This document shows, piece by piece, positions 5,197 to 11,100 of a DNA stretch of 13,934 bases. Made by a program: the position numbers and the translations under genes. The stretch spans positions 1-13,934 of the forward strand of contig JAAZUV010000022.1 of the NCBI GenBank assembly GCA_018623995.1, written 5' to 3'. The notes under the pieces were generated by a model. That model made no database searches. It saw nothing but the letters and a program-made list of their open reading frames with translations, and had not been told where the DNA came from. The DNA comes from Methanobacteriota archaeon. Lineage in GTDB: Archaea > Thermoplasmatota > Poseidoniia > Poseidoniales > Poseidoniaceae. The first letter of the stretch is position 1. Each line of letters starts with the position of its first letter.

Positions 5197-8055
5197 ATGT
5201 CTTCCAATCGCTTCGTATTTGCAGTATTGATTTCGCTGTTTTTGGCAGTTGTTCCGCTGAACAATCCTGTCGAAATGCTCCAAGAAGAGAACGAAATTCA
5301 ATCCTCTGGAGCATCACTTGAGGATTATGAATTGTATCTCGGAGACGGCACCACGTTGACTACAAAGGAGCCATCAGGTGCTTACGACGAGACCTCTTTG
5401 TTGGGTTCAGGCGTTACCTTCCAAACAAATGAGTTGATTTCCGATTTGAATGTGCAAGGAAAATCATCGTCTGAACTCCGAACATTTGTCTACCTTCAAT
5501 TCCGAAGCTCGAATAACAATGCAACAGGAGAAGTAACCTTCAAGCTCTATTCTGGCTCAGATGTTGTTCAAACCTTCACAGAACCTCTGAACAACCCGTG
5601 TAACGGCTTTTTTGGAGGATGCAATTGGAACCCGTACCAAATTAACCTCAACATAGGCAACGGTTTTGATGTTGTCAACGGTGATCGTATCAAACTCAAC
5701 ATCGAAGCCACTGCTGATTGCGAAGCCGGCGGGGCCTTCTCGTCATGTGAAGTCTTGCTTGCTCATGGAGGACAAGTAGGTAACGGATATTCACGCATGG
5801 AGTTCCAAGCCAATGCACTTGATGGTTCGCAAGTAAAAGTTCACGAAATGGGAGATGGCTGGAGCGAATCTGAAGTTACTGAATGGTCTCCCACACACAG
5901 CGTGGACAAGCGAGAAATGCAGTTCACTGTTGACGTTCGAGATGCCTTTGGTCGTGATGACATCGAGTCCGTAGAGTTGGTCCTCTACACACCAAACGAA
6001 GCCTCAGCCGTGTTTGAAAAGGAGTTCGATCTCGACAAAAACGAACTTAAGCTCGATAATGATGGATTGGTTGGCAAATACAATTTCACATACGAATCTG
6101 GAATCGCACATGGAGAGTACCCCTTGCGGTTGCTCATTACCGACGTACAAGGGCACGTCATCGAATACCTCCATCCGCAAGGAATAACGTTCCTTGAGTA
6201 CGATGTGTACCTTGACTTCCCATCAACACAAATTCCGAAGTTATTGGTCGCCCCCGGGCAGACATCGTCGATTGAACTCTCTGTTTTGCACACAGGTTCT
6301 CTCACCTCAGACTTACGAGTTGAGATGGAACTTCAACAATCGCTTCCATCGGGATGGTCCGATCCGAATTGGGACAACCCAGGTGGTTACATGTTGAGTG
6401 GAGGAGGGTCTACAGCACGACCACTGCTCACAGTGCAAGCGCCAGAAGACTTGAGTACGCTTCCGGACAACTACCAGATCGTTGTCGAAGCCTACGCCTA
6501 TGCAACAACTGGCGTTGACAGCGGCTCCCAAGTGCGCCTCGTTTCGCTCGCCATCGATGTCGAGAAAGTCAACCAGTTCGGCCCTCCTCAAATCGACGTG
6601 TTTGAGGATGTGGAGCAACAAAAGCAAATCTTCGCATCAGACCGTCCAGACTTGTACAATGAAAACCTGTCTCATTACATCGATTACGACAAGGTTGGCG
6701 ACTTCTACATGAGCATCAACAACGTCGGATTTGATGACGACAGTTATCGAATTCGAATTCAAGAAATACCCGTTGCATGGAGTTTGAAATTCATCATCAA
6801 CGGAACTGGAACTGAACTCACTGAGCAAGGTATCGATTCGCTCACACCAACGATTGGTCAAGGTGAGAAATTGGTGCTCAAGGTCGAGGTCTATCCTCCG
6901 TTTGAGCGCGATGCCGTCGACATCGGTTTGGTCCGATTGAGTGTTACTTCGGACAGCAGCGCCGATGAAGTGTTCACGACACCGGTCGCTTGGACCGTCC
7001 ACAGGACCTTCGGCATCGTTGGTGAAGTTATCTCAGATTCAGACGGCGGAACACTCGGCCAAATTGGCCCAGTCTCGCCAGGTTCAACTGTGACCTACAA
7101 CGTTCGAATCACCGATTCATCCGACGATGCAGGAACGACAAACTGGGTCATCAAGAACCCCGCAGCATTGCAGCGAAACATCGACAACGACCCTGGATAT
7201 GCAACATGGATGTACGAAATTACGGATATCGAAGGCAACATAGCTCTCGTTGCTCCATTGACAGGCGGCCAGTATTACGATATTGAAGTCGAAATTACGA
7301 TACGCCAACAGGTTGAAGCAGGCATTCACGTTGTTTATCTTCAAGTCTCTGAAGAAAGTGATGGCGAGGAAGACCCACGGTACTTCGACCTGCCTTTGAC
7401 CATCGAAGTCGATGAGGAGGTCGTTCCTGGCAATCTTGTCGTTGAGCAAAAGTCGCAAGCAAAACGCATACAAGCGGGTCAAACTGAACCATTCGAGTAT
7501 CGGATCGACAATCTGAACAACGTTGAAGTCGATGTGGTCATTTCTGTAAAATCTCCAGACGGCTGGGATGCTACACTGGATGATGGTGAAATCATCTCCT
7601 TTACGCTCGATTCCTTCTCATCGAGAGAGTTTACGATGGAAATTACTGCACCTGATAAACTCAAGAGTGGCGAAATGGTTGAGTTTGAAATCACCGTCAC
7701 ACCCACGAATTATCAAGAATGTACGGCAAACTTGTGTTACATTCAGAAGCCAACCTTTGAGTTCAAGACAGAGACTTCAGGTGTTCTCAATTCCATCATG
7801 AGCGAGATCGAAGACCCAGAACCAACAACCTTGGTTCTGTTCTTCTCCGTGCTAGCTTTGGCAGGTCTTGGACTGTACCGCCGTGGCCAGAACAAGGTCA
7901 AGGCACAGATGTTTGCCGCTATGGTTGAACCTTCGGCCATCGAGGCGACTGCTGAAGATGAGGTCGATGCAGACATCATCGAAGATGAAGCCGAAGAAAT
8001 CGTAGAAGATGACCTTGATTTGGAGCTCATTGACATCGAATCCATTGAAGATTAA
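5197..8055 (+). CDS. Secreted, membrane-anchored beta-rich surface protein with acidic cytoplasmic tail
   Basis: I do not recognise a named family. The 952-residue product starts with a signal peptide (MSSNRF then hydrophobic VFAVLISLFLAVVPL). The frame stays open upstream to a TTG at 5179, but the ATG at 5197 gives the cleaner signal peptide and has GAGGG upstream. The ectodomain is a series of beta-sandwich-like segments. Several resemble CARDB or NEW3 domains (PGQ/PGS-TxxYxVxI patterns, GW, and Pro-Asn-rich turns), the clearest at about 745-845. A cysteine-containing N-terminal part (CNGFFGGC, CEAGGAFSSC) may form disulfides. One transmembrane helix spans about 877-894, preceded by PEP (874-876) and followed by Arg895-Arg896. 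The last 37 residues contain 20 Asp or Glu. The topology predicts an outward ectodomain and a short acidic cytosolic tail. A structural or binding role at the cell surface is inferred. The next gene encodes another exported protein 60 bp downstream. Confidence 0.85.
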   Translation: MSSNRFVFAVLISLFLAVVPLNNPVEMLQEENEIQSSGASLEDYELYLGDGTTLTTKEPSGAYDETSLLGSGVTFQTNELISDLNVQGKSSSELRTFVYLQFRSSNNNATGEVTFKLYSGSDVVQTFTEPLNNPCNGFFGGCNWNPYQINLNIGNGFDVVNGDRIKLNIEATADCEAGGAFSSCEVLLAHGGQVGNGYSRMEFQANALDGSQVKVHEMGDGWSESEVTEWSPTHSVDKREMQFTVDVRDAFGRDDIESVELVLYTPNEASAVFEKEFDLDKNELKLDNDGLVGKYNFTYESGIAHGEYPLRLLITDVQGHVIEYLHPQGITFLEYDVYLDFPSTQIPKLLVAPGQTSSIELSVLHTGSLTSDLRVEMELQQSLPSGWSDPNWDNPGGYMLSGGGSTARPLLTVQAPEDLSTLPDNYQIVVEAYAYATTGVDSGSQVRLVSLAIDVEKVNQFGPPQIDVFEDVEQQKQIFASDRPDLYNENLSHYIDYDKVGDFYMSINNVGFDDDSYRIRIQEIPVAWSLKFIINGTGTELTEQGIDSLTPTIGQGEKLVLKVEVYPPFERDAVDIGLVRLSVTSDSSADEVFTTPVAWTVHRTFGIVGEVISDSDGGTLGQIGPVSPGSTVTYNVRITDSSDDAGTTNWVIKNPAALQRNIDNDPGYATWMYEITDIEGNIALVAPLTGGQYYDIEVEITIRQQVEAGIHVVYLQVSEESDGEEDPRYFDLPLTIEVDEEVVPGNLVVEQKSQAKRIQAGQTEPFEYRIDNLNNVEVDVVISVKSPDGWDATLDDGEIISFTLDSFSSREFTMEITAPDKLKSGEMVEFEITVTPTNYQECTANLCYIQKPTFEFKTETSGVLNSIMSEIEDPEPTTLVLFFSVLALAGLGLYRRGQNKVKAQMFAAMVEPSAIEATAEDEVDADIIEDEAEEIVEDDLDLELIDIESIED

Positions 8056-8115
8056 TCTTCTTTTGTATGAACAACGTACCATTTCCCTTATGTGCTATTG
8101 GGACGACCATAACAC
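8056..8115 (+). promoter_or_regulatory. Short spacer before the giant surface protein, with a weak TATA-like stretch
   Basis: The 60-bp spacer begins with a pyrimidine-rich TCTTCTTTT right after the upstream stop, which could act as a T-rich archaeal terminator. CTTATGTG near 8086-8093 lies about 27 bp before the ATG at 8116, the position expected for the TATA box of a leaderless transcript. No convincing Shine-Dalgarno precedes the ATG. Both assignments are tentative; co-transcription with the upstream gene is equally possible. Confidence 0.3.
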
Positions 8116-11100
8116 ATGAATGGGGCGGACACGCTGAAGACTGGTTCATCTGGAACATCCAAACTGGATCGTTCAAATCGCCGAACAGTGGCGCAGTCTG
8201 TCTTTTTGGTAGCGCTTATGGTCTTCTCCACGCTAACGGCCATCGATTTCGTTACGGAAGAAGTGAGTGCAGCCTCCGATTTGGATGGAGATGGCCTTAC
8301 ATACGGTCTCGAATATCTGATCAACACCGCTGCAACCGATTGGGATTCTGACAACGATGGCTTGCCTGACGGTTGGGAATGGAAGTACGGGCTTGACCCA
8401 CTATCAGCAACCGGTGGCGATGGTGCTGTTGGCGATCCTGATGGCGATGGTATGTCGAACCTACAGGAATATTCCTACCTCCAACCTTCAAATTGGGACA
8501 ATCCCGCAACAACCGGTGTACTCGACAACGGTGTTTGGTGGAACGGTACCATCCCTGTCAACGACTGGAACGAAGAGGATTCGATGCAGTTCAATCAGCC
8601 CAAGTGCGGTGATACAGGAAGCGACGGTCAAGGCAACACCATTCTCTGTGATGAAGACCCTGTTGGAAACGTGTGTGCCAATGGGTTTGACGACGATAAG
8701 GATGGCCAAGTTGATGGCTCTGATTCTGACAACGACGGAGATGCAGATTGTTCCTCCGATGACGATGACGGTGACGGTATCGCTGACGAAGATCCCAACG
8801 GTTGGGACACGGACGGTGACGGTATGCCCGATGGGTGGGAAGCTGCAAACGGCTTGAATGCGACCAGTGCTTCGAACGCAGATGGTGCCAATGGAGACCC
8901 TGATGGTGATGGACTCATCAACCTCATGGAATACGTCAACCCATCTTGGACCACAAACTGTGGTGGAGTGCCTTGTTTCCGACAAGGTCCGGATGGTGTT
9001 CCTACCGAGACCGTTTCTCCTTGTGACCCAGTTCAAGGCATTGGCCCAGGTGCATGTGCGACACTCACAGCAGAAGTCGATGGTATCACTTCGACCAACC
9101 CACAGGACAGCGATACGGACAACGACGGTCTCAACGACTCCTATGAGGCCTTGACACTGCTCACCGACCCAACAAGTTCCGATACCGACAGTGACGGTAT
9201 CCCTGACGGTGTTGAAATCAACGGTGCTTATGGAAACCCTCCACAAGCTTCTGACCCAAGAGACAACAACACCGACGGTGATGCGTTCGATGATGGTGAC
9301 GAAGATGCAAACGGGAACGGGATCATTGATCCGGGTGAAACCGATCCAACCCGGAGAGAAGACTCGGGTGATCAGGACAACGATGGTATTCAGAACTGGG
9401 AAGAGAACCTCTCATGCACCGAATGGAACGTTGCAGATACCGACTTCGGTGGTATCAACGATGGAGACGAGCGTAACGTAAGCCATGGAACCGATCCTTG
9501 CGATTCTCTGGTGAACTTTGCAACAACATTCGTATCTTTCAGCGCAGCAAACCAGCTGTTCCTTGCTGATGCTACTGGTTTCAATCCCAACGGTGGAATT
9601 GGTTACTACAACAATTCTGGAGCGTACACGACCTTCAGTTATCTCTCTGCTTCATGGACCAGCAATGCGTTACAAGGCGTGTCGCCAGCCCCTACAGGAA
9701 CACCAACCTCCATTGAGAGTCGAAATGGTTCCTTCTGTCATACATCTGCCAACCAAGACGGAACCATTGGAACCACACGAACCTACTGCGATGACGACTA
9801 CACCGACAGTGATGCGGATGGTCTGGCAGATTGGGAGGAACTGTTGGGAACGTACGGATGGTTTTCCAATCCAACGCTTGCTGATACCGACGGTGACGGT
9901 GTCAGTGATTACGACGAGGTGTTCGACAACACAGACCCAACTGAACCTTGTTTCAACACACTCGACCCTGATGGCGATGGCATCAATTCCTACTTTGAAA
10001 ACACAACTGGATGCAATCTTGCTTTCATTGGAATCAACAACGGTTCGACCGATATCTGGGTCACGGACTATCTTTCAGTGGATACCGACAGCGGTGGCGT
10101 TGATGATCGAACAGAATACTTCGACAACACCAACCCCGAAAACGATCCATCTGACGACCTCTTGCCGGATGATTTCGATAACGACGGTATCCCAGATGCA
10201 GTCGAGAATGCAACTGGCTCAGATTGGCGCAATCCCGACACCGATGGTGGAGGAATGCTCGATGGAGCGGAATGTCCTCAGCAATTCTGGTTCTTCAATT
10301 GCGTCGGAGCGCCTTTCAATCTCTTTGACCCAACGGACGACCTTCCACAAAACGACGTTATCTTCTGGGCCAACAATACCACTGGCGTGGTCGATCTTGA
10401 CATCGAGAAGTATTGGCGAAAGTACACCAACGACATTCCAACCGGGAACTCGTATACACACGACAACTCAGTTCACCCAGCCTCTGAAGTGGTTCCTCCG
10501 TTCACCAATCTCACCCACATGGCAAGCACCAGCTTTGCGAACGACACCATTACCTGGCAAATCACCTACAACTTCCCTGTCGGAGAAGGTGCACTTACCT
10601 TGCCCGCCTCAACTACCAACGTTTCATTCTGGGCCGATTCAGCCGTGATCTTGTCCCGAACCAACGATACACATCGATACGAGGTCGATGGTGGATTCGT
10701 TGAGGAAATTGTTGTTCAGCAACCAGAGTACTACTTCGACTGGAGTACGCTTGCCAGTTCAAGCATTGCCGGTCAAGGCTTCCCTTACGAAACGGCTCTT
10801 CCGGACTACTACACCGATTTGACCGATTCTCGTTCTGTTGTCTATAACATCACCAGTGCTGTCATCAACGATGCTTCTGCGGTGAATGCCTACGATCAGG
10901 CATTGGCTCTTCAGACGTTCTTGCGGGATGGAAACGCAACAACAGAATTCAAACTCAATTTCGACGGCTCAGGCTTGGTCGATGGTGAAGATTTGACACA
11001 GTTCATGCTTGAAGTCGCAAATGAGGGAACCTGTGCAGAGTTTGCAACGACCTACGTGACCATGGCTCGAGTCATCGGCCTCCCAGCGCGATTGGTCAGT

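Larger units (their letters stand above)
8278..10272 (+). repeat. Tandem Asp-rich calcium-binding repeat region (coding)
   Basis: This part of the giant protein (residues about 55-719) is built from degenerate units centred on DxDxDGxxDxxE, for example DSDNDGLPDGWE, DTDNDGLNDSYE, DTDSDGIPDGVE and DTDGDGVSDYDE. They are often followed by TDP or NP turns about 10 residues later. Such loops bind Ca2+ in thrombospondin type 3 repeats. Spacing is irregular, with inserts carrying cysteines and non-repeat beta segments (for instance 9530-9640). The DNA shows matching GATGGCGATGG-type near-repeats. Confidence 0.85.

Noticed and set aside
8650..8800. Asp-codon repeats as a possible CRISPR or satellite array.
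   Set aside because: The repeats are degenerate, stay in frame and encode calcium-loop motifs. There are no regular spacers.
8488..9246. A minus-strand frame of 252 codons opposite the calcium-repeat region.
   Set aside because: The GAC/GAT-rich repeats lack antisense stops, so a long open frame arises by composition. Its Val/Arg-rich translation shows no recognisable domain, and the sense strand is clearly coding.
9518..10648. A plus-strand frame of 376 codons overlapping the giant protein.
   Set aside because: It lies in a shifted frame of the well-supported gene, has a Thr/Ser/Pro-rich low-complexity translation and no signal or motif.
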